Shown piece by piece: positions 16,438 through 26,960 of a stretch of DNA of 64,000 bases. Source of the DNA: Roseateles_B flavus (GTDB lineage: Bacteria > Pseudomonadota > Gammaproteobacteria > Burkholderiales > Burkholderiaceae_C). The position numbers and the translations under genes were made by a program. The notes beneath the pieces were generated by a model. The model was not told where the DNA came from and searched no databases. It saw only the letters and a program-made list of their open reading frames with translations. Location: assembly GCF_039872765.1 (NCBI RefSeq), contig NZ_JBDPZC010000008.1, forward strand, positions 1 through 64,000, written 5' to 3'. Within the stretch, counting starts at the first letter, position 1. Each line of letters begins with the position of its first letter.

Positions 16438-17837
16438 GCCTGCTGCTGAGTGCCCCGCGCGTGAGCGCCGCGCTGCTGCTGCTGGCGGCCTACGGGGCCG
16501 GCTGTGCCTGGCTGTGGTGGCGGCACCGGCAGGCGTTGAGCGCCGAGGCCGGCCGGCTCGCCGCCGAGGGCGCGCAGGCCGGCGCCCTGCTGGTTCTGCA
16601 TGCGAGCCAGACCGGCCAGGCCCAGGCCCTGGCCGAGGAGACCGCGCAACGCCTGCGCGCCGCGGGCCGGGCCGTGCGCCTGATGCCGCTGGGCAAGGTG
16701 GAGGCCGGCACGCTGGCGCAGGCCCGCCAGGCCCTGATCATCGCCAGCACCACGGGCGAGGGCGATGCGCCCGACAGCGCGCTGCCCTTCGTCAGCGGGT
16801 GCATGCAGGCCCAGGAGCCGCCCTCGCTGGCCGGGCTGCAGACGGCCGTGCTGGCCTTGGGTGATCGCCGCTACCAGGCCTTCTGCGCCTTCGGCCTGTC
16901 GCTGGCGCAATGGCTGCGCTCGCGCGGCGCCCAGCCCCTGTTCGAGATGCTGCAGGTGGACTGCGGCGATGCGCGGGTGATCGATCAATGGTGGCGCCAG
17001 CTCGCCGAGGTCCTGCAGGACCCGCTGCACGAAGCCCCGGCCGCGAAGGCCACGGCATCGACGACGCGCTGGGTCCTGCAGGAGCGCCGCTGCCTCAACC
17101 CTGGCAGCCAGGGTGCGCCGCTGCACCTGCTGCGCTTCGTGGCTGAGGCGGCACCGGGTCAGGCCCTGCCCCTCTGGCAGGCCGGCGATCTGGTCCAGGT
17201 CTTCCCGCCAGACGACGTGCAGCGGCCGCGCTCCTACAGCATCGCCTCGCTGCCCGCGGACGGCGCCCTGGAGCTGCTGGTGCGCGAGCGTCGCGATGAG
17301 CAGGGGGCGCTCGGTGCGGCCTCGGCCTGGCTGTGCCAGCGGCTCGAAGTGGGCCAGGCCCTGGACATGCGGCTGCAGGCCCATGAGGGTTTCCGGCAGT
17401 CGGGCAACGAGGAGCGGGCGCTGATCCTGATCGGCAACGGCACGGGCCTGGCCGGCCTGCGCGCGCACCTCAAGCGCCGTGCCGAGCAATGGCGTGCGGG
17501 CCGCACGGCCGCGCCGGTGTGGCTGCTGCACGGTGAACGGCAGGCGCGCCACGACACCCACTTCGACGAGGAGCTTCAGACCTGGCACCGCGAAGGGCTG
17601 CTCGCGCATGTCGACCGCGTCTACTCGCGCGACCTGCCGGGCCGCCACGTGCAGCAGCAGCTGCAGGACGAGTGGCAGCGACTGCGCGAATGGCTGGCTC
17701 GGGGCGCCGCCATCTATGTCTGCGGCAGCCTGCAGGGCATGGGGCAGGCCGTCGATCGCCTGCTGCGCGAGCAGCTTGGCGAGGCCGGCCTGCAGGCGCT
17801 CATTGCATCAGGACGTTACCGTCGCGATGTCTATTGA
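16434..17837 (+). CDS. Membrane-anchored flavodoxin/ferredoxin-NADP-type reductase (CysJ-like)
   Basis: 467 residues. An N-terminal membrane helix (LLLLAAYGAGCAWLWW), a flavodoxin domain at about 48-195 (LVLHASQTGQAQALAE, IIASTTGEGDAP, LALGDRRYQAFCAFG), an FAD-binding domain with RPRSYSIASLP, and an NADPH domain with LILIGNGTGLAGLRAHL and YVCGSLQGMGQ, ending near DVY. This is the P450-reductase/sulfite-reductase architecture with a helix added in front. In this block it most likely feeds NADPH electrons to the PepSY protein and on to FMN-DUF2271 for iron reduction. ATG 16434 overlaps the apbE stop. Confidence 0.87.
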   Translation: MSLLLSAPRVSAALLLLAAYGAGCAWLWWRHRQALSAEAGRLAAEGAQAGALLVLHASQTGQAQALAEETAQRLRAAGRAVRLMPLGKVEAGTLAQARQALIIASTTGEGDAPDSALPFVSGCMQAQEPPSLAGLQTAVLALGDRRYQAFCAFGLSLAQWLRSRGAQPLFEMLQVDCGDARVIDQWWRQLAEVLQDPLHEAPAAKATASTTRWVLQERRCLNPGSQGAPLHLLRFVAEAAPGQALPLWQAGDLVQVFPPDDVQRPRSYSIASLPADGALELLVRERRDEQGALGAASAWLCQRLEVGQALDMRLQAHEGFRQSGNEERALILIGNGTGLAGLRAHLKRRAEQWRAGRTAAPVWLLHGERQARHDTHFDEELQTWHREGLLAHVDRVYSRDLPGRHVQQQLQDEWQRLREWLARGAAIYVCGSLQGMGQAVDRLLREQLGEAGLQALIASGRYRRDVY

Positions 17838-18108
17838 AGGCCTTGCGTCGCGATGGCGCGAGGCGCGAGAGCCCCGTGTTGATGGGCCTGCCCGCGGCAT
17901 CGCGGCGCTCAACTGATGCAGCGCCGCGACAAAAGCAATCCGCTCGACATCAAATGAGGCCGTCTTAGGGGCAACCTCCCCCTGCAAAGCCTTCTCTTTG
18001 CCAGAGGCCCGCAGTACCATTGGCCGCGCAGGGTGCTAGAGAGACTTGAAGGAACGACCTTCGCCCGTGGCCCGGCACATCAACTAACTTTTGATGGAGA
18101 GAATCGAA

Positions 18109-18531
18109 ATGGCAACTGCGAAGAAGGCCGCGCCCGCCAAGAAGGCGGCAGCTCCGGCCAAGAAGGCCGCTGCGCCGGCCAAGAAGGCCGCCCCTGCGAA
18201 GAAGGCCGCTCCTGCCAAGAAGGCAGCGCCGGCGAAGAAGGCTGCGGCTCCTGCAAAGAAGGCGGCAGCTCCTGCAAAGAAGCGCACGCCCAATGCTGCC
18301 TTCATGAAGGCCCTGACCCCCAGCAGCGCGCTGGCGGCCATCGTCGGTGCAGCGCCGCTGCCCCGCACCGATGTGACCAAGAAGGTCTGGGAGTACATCA
18401 AGAAGCACAAGCTGCAGGACGAAGTGCAGAAGCGCGTCATCAACGCCGATGCCAAGCTGAAGGAAATCTTCGGCAAGGCCAAGGCCGACATGTTCGAGAT
18501 GACCAAGCTGATCAACAGCCACCTGAAGTGA
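18109..18531 (+). CDS. SWIB/MDM2-domain protein with histone H1-like Lys/Ala tail
   Basis: 140 residues. Residues about 3-64 are repeats of AAPAKK/AAAPAKK, like the C-tail of histone H1 and bacterial histone-like proteins. Residues about 65-140 form a SWIB domain: TPNAAFMKALTPSSALAAIVG, RTDVTKKVWEYIKKHKLQD, INADAKLKEIFGKAKADMFEMTKLI. It is likely a DNA-binding nucleoid protein. ATG 18109 follows GGAGAG by about eight bases; an in-frame ATG at 18091 would add six residues. A strong terminator follows. The gap 17838-18108 before it shows nothing else recognisable. Confidence 0.9.
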   Translation: MATAKKAAPAKKAAAPAKKAAAPAKKAAPAKKAAPAKKAAPAKKAAAPAKKAAAPAKKRTPNAAFMKALTPSSALAAIVGAAPLPRTDVTKKVWEYIKKHKLQDEVQKRVINADAKLKEIFGKAKADMFEMTKLINSHLK

Positions 18532-18575
18532 GCTGTCGTGACGCGGGGCTGGCAGCAGCCCCGCTTCCGCATGAG

Positions 18576-18600
18576 AACCCGGCCCCGCCGGGTTTTTTTT
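18576..18600 (+). terminator. Rho-independent terminator of SWIB gene
   Basis: AACCCGGC/GCCGGGTT stem with a short C-rich loop followed by eight or more T residues, 45 bases after the SWIB stop. Confidence 0.93.
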
Positions 18601-18842
18601 CGCCTGGCGATGCCGGCCCTGCGAGTCCGGGCGCCAGCGCCGTTGTCCTCTGCCGCCCCAGAGGCCCCGTGCGAAAAGCGTGAATACCGCATGCGTCCAG
18701 GGCCCCGCGATCAGGGGGCGTCGCCCGGGGGCGGCGGGCGACGCCTCTACACTTGCCGCCACAGAGCCCGTCCCCTCGCTGGCGGGCTCAAGCATCCCGG
18801 GCCTTTTCGCGGCACCGGGAGCCTCGTCGAACGGGACTCACC

Positions 18843-19565
18843 ATGCCATTGATCGCTACGCTTGCGCTGGCGGCTTCGGGCCTCGCCCTGCCTCACTGCT
18901 CCTGGGACCGCCCGGGGGTCAATCCTTTCATGGGCGATGTGGTGGAGGCTGTCGACGACTACAAGGACATCCCCGAGGCCACCCGGCTGAAGCTCAAGAA
19001 GCGCATGAGCGACCGGCAGTACGAGGACCTGGTCACCATCCGGCGCGACAGCATCACCGGCAAGAGCGAGTACGGTGCCGAGATCCGCGACATGCACTAC
19101 GGCGCCAGCGGCAATGTCTGCCGCACCGTCACGCGCAAGAAGTGGTCTTCCGAGCATGCCGAGCGCGGCCTGGTCTATTGCGAGGACAACCACTGCGTGG
19201 TCGTGCCCACCGTGTGCCGCAACGTGAGCCGCATCAGGCGCCTGCCCGTCAAGCCGGTGGCGGCCCTGCCGGCCTTCGCGGAGAACATCATCGGCGCCAA
19301 GTCCGAGGTCGATGACGCACCGCTGTTGATCGATCCGCCGGCCGCCGGTGTGATCGACAACCTGCCCAGCGATCGCAACAGCTTCGCCCAGGTGGCCAAC
19401 CTGCCCACCGACACCGGCAGCACCAACTTCACCCCGACGCCGGGCGGCGGTACGCCGCAGATTCCTGCCGGCGCGGTCACGCCCGTGCCCGAACCGCAGG
19501 TCTGGCTGATGTTCGTCGCCGGCCTGGTGGCCATGGGCTTCAAGGCGCGCCGCCGCCGCCACTGA
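18843..19565 (+). CDS. MHFG-family PEP-CTERM sorted protein (MHYG variant)
   Basis: 240 residues with an N-terminal hydrophobic signal. The C-terminus has the PEP-CTERM tripartite signal: VPEP, a hydrophobic helix (VWLMFVAGLVAMGFKA) and a terminal RRRR cluster, recognised by an exosortase that is not in this window. The middle contains IRDMHYGASGNVCR, matching the MHFG family named for this motif with Tyr in place of Phe, and four Cys residues (CRTV, VYCEDNHCV, VCRN). Surface or secreted role unknown. The start is ATG 18843. Confidence 0.85.
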   Translation: MPLIATLALAASGLALPHCSWDRPGVNPFMGDVVEAVDDYKDIPEATRLKLKKRMSDRQYEDLVTIRRDSITGKSEYGAEIRDMHYGASGNVCRTVTRKKWSSEHAERGLVYCEDNHCVVVPTVCRNVSRIRRLPVKPVAALPAFAENIIGAKSEVDDAPLLIDPPAAGVIDNLPSDRNSFAQVANLPTDTGSTNFTPTPGGGTPQIPAGAVTPVPEPQVWLMFVAGLVAMGFKARRRRH

Positions 19566-19585
19566 GACGGCGCCGTCCCCTGACA

Positions 19586-19609
19586 AAGGGCCGCTTCGCA
19601 GCGGCCCTT
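19586..19609. terminator. Bidirectional hairpin between PEP-CTERM gene and uvrA
   Basis: AAGGGCCGCT/AGCGGCCCTT 10-base perfect stem with TCGC loop between two convergent genes. T-rich ends are short, but A/T pairs at the base serve both directions. Confidence 0.75.
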
Positions 19610-19627
19610 CTGCCGAGTGCGTGGGCC

Positions 19628-22546
<2,919 letters not shown>

Positions 22547-22727
22547 GCGCGTCGCGGCAAGGGGAAACCCGCCATGATAGGCCGAGTGCGCCGTCCTGGC
22601 GCTGCAGCAGCTGCCAGGTCTTGTCAGCAGCTTCAGACATCCGTGTTAATCCCCCGATTCGTGGCTCTCCAACTGTTGCAGCATCGCTGACAATTCGTTG
22701 CATTGCGCAGTTCGCCTGGAGACAAGC

Positions 22728-23951
22728 TTGAGTGAAGAAACCCGTCAGCGCAAATCGTGGCTGGATGGCTTCATGGCTTATCCGCTGCCGGCGGGATTGG
22801 ACGAGGAGGTGGCACGCCGCAACATCGTGCTGCTGGACCAGAAGCTCTACCAGCTCTGGAGCCTCGGTGAGAACCTGATCTACGCCTGGACCCCCAGCGA
22901 GCACGGCCTGGAGGTGCTGCTGGCACCACATGCCCTGCTCACCGAGTTCACCGAGCGCGCGCCCGGCGGTGCCGAGCGCATGCGCCGTGCCACCATGCTG
23001 GAGACCCTGCTGGCCCAGCAGGAGCACCTGAGCGCCGAGGCCTTCCAGGCCACGGCCCGCGAGCTGGAGCTCAAGCCCCTGCACGTGGCCCTGCCCTTCT
23101 CGCCCAGCGACGGCCTGGGCCTGCGCCTGGTGGCCGCCATCGTCGAGCGCTACGGCATCCGCCTGGTCGAGGACCGCGCCGTGATCCTGCTGGATGCCGT
23201 GGGCTTCTCGCTGCTGACGCCGCTGGAGCAGGTGGTGCAGCTGAGCAGCCTGTCCTGCTCGGTGAACGCGGCCTACGCCAAGCTGCTGGACCGCGAGATC
23301 AACATCAACTTCGCTCGCACCACCACGGGCGACGGCTTCTACATCTGGAACCGCATGCGCGGCATGGCGGCCAATGTGGAGCTCTACCAGCTGCTGCAGT
23401 TCATCCTGGCCGACAACGCCCTGGCCCGCGAGCGCGCCACGCGCAAGGGCACGGTGCCGCGGCTGCGCGCCTGCTTCCACGTGGGTTCGCACTACGAGTT
23501 CTATCAGAGCGAGGGCCTGAACCCGACCTCGTTCAGCTACCTGGTGGGCCAGGTGACCATCGAGCTGGCCCGCATGATCGAGCGCGCCCTGCCGGGGCAG
23601 ATCCTGGTCGGCAAGTTCTACACCGCGATGCGCGACGCCGACGACGAGATGCTGATGGTGGACAGCAAGGACTTCGTCGACTGCACCCGCGCGCCCCTGC
23701 AGGCCCTCAACGGCCTGGCCCTGGGCGGCTCGGAGATCGACGAGATCGCCTGCTACCTCACCGGCCAGCGCGACACGGCCTTCGGGGGCAGCTACGGCAT
23801 CAACGAGTACGAGATCCAGGACAAGCACGGCCTGCTGCACCGGGTCTACAACGCCAAGATCAACATCCACCGCCGCCATGGCGAGCCCATCTATCTGGGC
23901 CTGCGCGAGGACGACCTGGCCGGTTTCCACGCCCGCATCGTCAATGGCTGA
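22728..23951 (+). CDS. Protein with degenerate class III nucleotidyl-cyclase-like domain
   Basis: 407 residues, no signal peptide. Not firmly recognised. The central part resembles a class III cyclase fold: ILLDAVGFSLLTPLEQVVQL (metal Asp region), then TTGDGFYIWN in place of the GDG turn, and a later region with VGSHYEFYQSEGLNPTSFSYLVG and GQILVGKFY as in cyclase cores. Key substrate residues could not be assigned, so it may be inactive or sense a nucleotide. The proposed start is TTG 22728, preceded by GGAGA at proper distance; another in-frame TTG lies at 22698. It is divergent from uvrA. Confidence 0.6.
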   Translation: MSEETRQRKSWLDGFMAYPLPAGLDEEVARRNIVLLDQKLYQLWSLGENLIYAWTPSEHGLEVLLAPHALLTEFTERAPGGAERMRRATMLETLLAQQEHLSAEAFQATARELELKPLHVALPFSPSDGLGLRLVAAIVERYGIRLVEDRAVILLDAVGFSLLTPLEQVVQLSSLSCSVNAAYAKLLDREININFARTTTGDGFYIWNRMRGMAANVELYQLLQFILADNALARERATRKGTVPRLRACFHVGSHYEFYQSEGLNPTSFSYLVGQVTIELARMIERALPGQILVGKFYTAMRDADDEMLMVDSKDFVDCTRAPLQALNGLALGGSEIDEIACYLTGQRDTAFGGSYGINEYEIQDKHGLLHRVYNAKINIHRRHGEPIYLGLREDDLAGFHARIVNG

Positions 23952-24126
23952 ACTCCCGGTGCTTGTCCCCTGAATTTGCTTCACAATCGCGGCGGCCTCC
24001 AGTGACCCGGGCGAGGACTGCGCCACCCTCCGGCCCTGCCGCAGGGCGGTGACAGCGGGCAGGAGGCCAGCCACGAACGGCGGTCGCCCTGAGCGAGCCG
24101 CCCCTCTTTTGGAGCGAGGGAATCAA

Positions 24127-26106
24127 ATGAATGAAGGAATGAAGCGCCTGGCCGCATCGCTGCGGCCAGGCCTTGTTGCAGGTGCTGCTGCGCTCATGCT
24201 GACGGCCTGCGGCGGCGGCGGCGGCGGCGGATCGGACGCCGCCCCGGCCCCCACGGCTTGTGCCACGGGCACGGTGACCCTGCAAGCGTCCAGCGGGCCG
24301 CAGGCGGGCCGCAATGTTGAGCTGCAGGCGCAGGCCTGCAACTTCACGCTGGGCGACCCGCAGTGGACGCAGACCCAGGGTACGACCCTGCCGCTGATGT
24401 CCGCCCGTTCGGCGGCGATCAGCGTGGAGCCCGCGGCGGGCGATTACGGCTTCAACCTGAGCTACCTGGATCCCCAGGGCCAGCGCAAGTCTCAGACCGT
24501 GCAGCTGTCGGTGCCGGCGTCCACGGAGCCCGCGCTGGTCGTGCGCGGCGATCCCTCGCTGTGGAGCGGCAATGGCGCGTCGCTGCGCGCCTGGCTGCCC
24601 ACCCTGAGCGCCGCCGAGGCCGCAGGTGCCACCTACACCTGGACCCAGACCGATGGCCCGGCCGCCCTGAGCCTGCAGGGCCAGGACACGGCCCGCCTCC
24701 TGTTCAAGGGGCCGGAGGTGAGCAAGGACGTGGCGATGAGGTTCCGCGTCGACGTCAAGCTCGCCGCGGGTCAGACGCTGAGCCAGGCCTTCCAGGTCCT
24801 GCTGCAGCCCCAGCCGGGCCGCGCCTTGCAGCCGCTGTTCGATGCCAGCAACCCCAGCTCGCGCGTCTACCCCTGGCTGCGCAACGGTGCCCATGCCGAG
24901 GCCCTGGCCGCCTGCATCTACGGCCCCCAGCTCGACGGCGGCAACCTCTGCCCCATGAGCCGCCTGCCCATGCTGGGCACCGAGACCGGCGGCGCCACGC
25001 CCACTGTGGAGCAGGTCATGGCCCGCGTGCTGGTCAGCCATGACTGGATGGCCCAGGTCTTCGAGCGCTACCTGCGCGAGCAGGACGTCCATGGCGACTT
25101 CCGCAACCTGCTGAAGGCGACCACCGCCGTGGTGATCGGTGCCCGCGTGCGTCCGGCCTTCTACTGGAAGGCCACCGGCGCCATCTACCTGGACGCCAGC
25201 TACCTGTGGCTGACGCCGCAGCAGCGCGACACGGTCAGCGAGACCCCCGACCCGCGCGCCGACTTCGGCGGCGACCTGGGCTACACCATGCTGTGGCGCT
25301 ACGTGAAGGACAAGGACTACGCCGGCGGCAGCTACCCCATTGCCGAGCGCAAGAGCCGCGAGCTGCCGGACCTGCATGCCCGCCTGGGCAGCCTGCTGTA
25401 TCACGAGCTGACCCATGCGGGTGACTTCACTCCGCCGCGCCTGCACAGCGTGCTGAACCCGGCCCTGCGTGTCTATGACATCCAAGCGGGCGTGACCGCC
25501 TCGGATGACCTGGCCGCCAAGCTGCCGCTGCAGTCCGCCGAGATGGTGGCCCTGGGCAAGGTGCAGTTCTTCGGCAAGGCCTCGACGGCCGTGCAGCGCG
25601 CCTACACGCCGCAGGACATCACCGGCTTCTTCGCACCCGATCGCGCGACGGACGAGTACAACTACTCCCTGCCCGACAGCACCACCGTGGGCCGCGAGGA
25701 CGCCGCCATGCTGGCCGAGGAGGCCATGATGCAGCTGCGCTTCGGCATCCTGCGCGACGTGGCCATCACCCCGCCCCTGACGGCGACCAGCACCAGCTCG
25801 AACATCATCGTCAGCTGGGGCCAGCGAGGCCGGGTGGGCGAGGCGAAGATCAAGCCGCGCGTGGCCCTGGTGATGTCCCAGGTCATGCCCTGGGTCGCCG
25901 CCAGCGAGCTGGACAAGCTGGCCGCGCCCCAGGCCCTGCCGGCCGGCAGGAGCTGGCTGGCCACGCTGGACCCCGCCGCCGCGGCGCACCCGTCCGAGGC
26001 CCAGCGCCGCCAGGCCGACGAGGCCCTGCAGGACATGGGCGGCCGCCGCCAGGAGCGTCGCCGCGCCGCGAACCTGCAGCGCGATTTCCGGCAATCTGCC
26101 CAGTGA
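24127..26106 (+). CDS. Lipoprotein with HELTH zinc-protease-like motif
   Basis: 659 residues. Lipobox LTAC with Cys near residue 27, followed by a seven-Gly run typical of exported lipoprotein linkers. Residues about 40-240 look like two Ig-like beta domains (TQTQGTTLPL, YTWTQTDGPAALSL). A catalytic-looking region has YHELTHAGDF with HELTH at 426-430, the HExxH zinc motif; a third ligand is not evident. Probably a surface-anchored metalloprotease or carbohydrate/protein-binding factor; substrate unknown. It starts at ATG 24127 after GAGGGA. The gap 23952-24126 holds nothing else seen. Confidence 0.65.
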   Translation: MNEGMKRLAASLRPGLVAGAAALMLTACGGGGGGGSDAAPAPTACATGTVTLQASSGPQAGRNVELQAQACNFTLGDPQWTQTQGTTLPLMSARSAAISVEPAAGDYGFNLSYLDPQGQRKSQTVQLSVPASTEPALVVRGDPSLWSGNGASLRAWLPTLSAAEAAGATYTWTQTDGPAALSLQGQDTARLLFKGPEVSKDVAMRFRVDVKLAAGQTLSQAFQVLLQPQPGRALQPLFDASNPSSRVYPWLRNGAHAEALAACIYGPQLDGGNLCPMSRLPMLGTETGGATPTVEQVMARVLVSHDWMAQVFERYLREQDVHGDFRNLLKATTAVVIGARVRPAFYWKATGAIYLDASYLWLTPQQRDTVSETPDPRADFGGDLGYTMLWRYVKDKDYAGGSYPIAERKSRELPDLHARLGSLLYHELTHAGDFTPPRLHSVLNPALRVYDIQAGVTASDDLAAKLPLQSAEMVALGKVQFFGKASTAVQRAYTPQDITGFFAPDRATDEYNYSLPDSTTVGREDAAMLAEEAMMQLRFGILRDVAITPPLTATSTSSNIIVSWGQRGRVGEAKIKPRVALVMSQVMPWVAASELDKLAAPQALPAGRSWLATLDPAAAAHPSEAQRRQADEALQDMGGRRQERRRAANLQRDFRQSAQ

Positions 26107-26115
26107 TGCGGGCCT

Positions 26116-26140
26116 GAGGGCCGGCGCCCGGCCGGCCCTC
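26116..26140. terminator. GC-rich hairpin after HELTH lipoprotein gene
   Basis: GAGGGCCGG/CCGGCCCTC 9-base stem with a seven-base loop, 10 bases after the stop. No T-tract, so termination is only suggested. Confidence 0.4.
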
Positions 26141-26167
26141 GGGGCATGAGTCGGGCATGATCCCGCC

Positions 26168-26902
26168 ATGCCCCGAGCGAGCCTTTTTCACCTGAGCCTC
26201 TGCTGCGCCGCGCTCGCCCTGAGCCCGGCGGCGCGGGCTGCCGCGCCGCTGGTGATGCTGGTGGATCACAGCGAGGAGATGCCCAGCGCCCGCATCGAAC
26301 GGGGACAGGTGCAGGAGGGCATCAGCCATGACCTCGCCCAATTGCTGGGCGAGCGCCTGGGCCGCGAGCCGCGCTTCCTGGTGTTGCCGCGCCGTCGCGT
26401 GGCACAGGCCCTGGCCTCGGGAGAGGCCGACCTGCTGTGCGACTACCTGCCGGCCTGGCTGCCGGGCCCCTTCGCCTGGAGCCGGCCTTTCCTGCCCGGC
26501 GCCTACTGGGTGGTCACGCGTCGCGAACGCGAGGCGCCGGCTTCGCTGGCGGCGCTGGCCGGCCAGCGCGTGGGGACGGTGCGGGGCTATGCCTACCCGG
26601 AGCTGCAGGCCCGGATGGGCGCCGCGAACTGGCGCGAGGATGCACCCAATGCCGATGCCAGCCTGCGCATGCTGGCCCTGGGGCGCGTGGACCATGCCGC
26701 CGTGTCCCAGCGCTTCCTGCAGTACCAGCAGCGCATCGGCAGCTTCACCGTGCCGCTGCATGCACCGCTGCCCGTGAGCAGCTACCAGACCCAGTGCGCG
26801 CTGTCACCGCGCAGCAGCGTCCGGCTGGCGGCCCTCAACCAGGCCCTGGGCGAGATCGTCAGCGACGGCAGCCTGGAGCGCATGCTCCAGCGCTACCGCT
26901 GA
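26168..26902 (+). CDS. Periplasmic solute-binding protein, family 3-like
   Basis: 244 residues with a signal peptide (CCAALALSPAARAAA). The pattern is that of PBP2/SBP_bac_3 proteins: a start with PLVMLVDHSEEMP, GISHDLAQLLGERLGREPRFLVLPRRRV, ASGEADLLCDYLPAW, VVTRRERE.PASLAALAGQRVGTVRGYAYP, and a C-terminal LNQALGEIVSDGSLERMLQRY. It probably binds an amino acid or small molecule. No ABC permease genes are adjacent, so it may act alone, for example as a sensor input. The start ATG 26168 is short of a strong ribosome site. Confidence 0.75.
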   Translation: MPRASLFHLSLCCAALALSPAARAAAPLVMLVDHSEEMPSARIERGQVQEGISHDLAQLLGERLGREPRFLVLPRRRVAQALASGEADLLCDYLPAWLPGPFAWSRPFLPGAYWVVTRREREAPASLAALAGQRVGTVRGYAYPELQARMGAANWREDAPNADASLRMLALGRVDHAAVSQRFLQYQQRIGSFTVPLHAPLPVSSYQTQCALSPRSSVRLAALNQALGEIVSDGSLERMLQRYR

Positions 26903-26932
26903 ACGCCCGCCTCACTTGATTGAAACGGCTGG

Positions 26933-26960
26933 CTCACTTGAAACGGCTCACTTGAAACGG
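26933..26960. repeat. Tandem 14-base repeat at a receptor stop codon
   Basis: CTCACTTGAAACGG occurs twice head to tail (26933-26946 and 26947-26960), with a longer degenerate copy at 26911-26928. On the minus strand it duplicates the last codons and stop (RFK-stop) of the receptor gene. Confidence 0.85.

Noticed and set aside
18120..18290. Regular short repeats that could suggest a CRISPR array
   Set aside because: They are coding repeats of the AAPAKK tail, contiguous and in frame, with no spacers.
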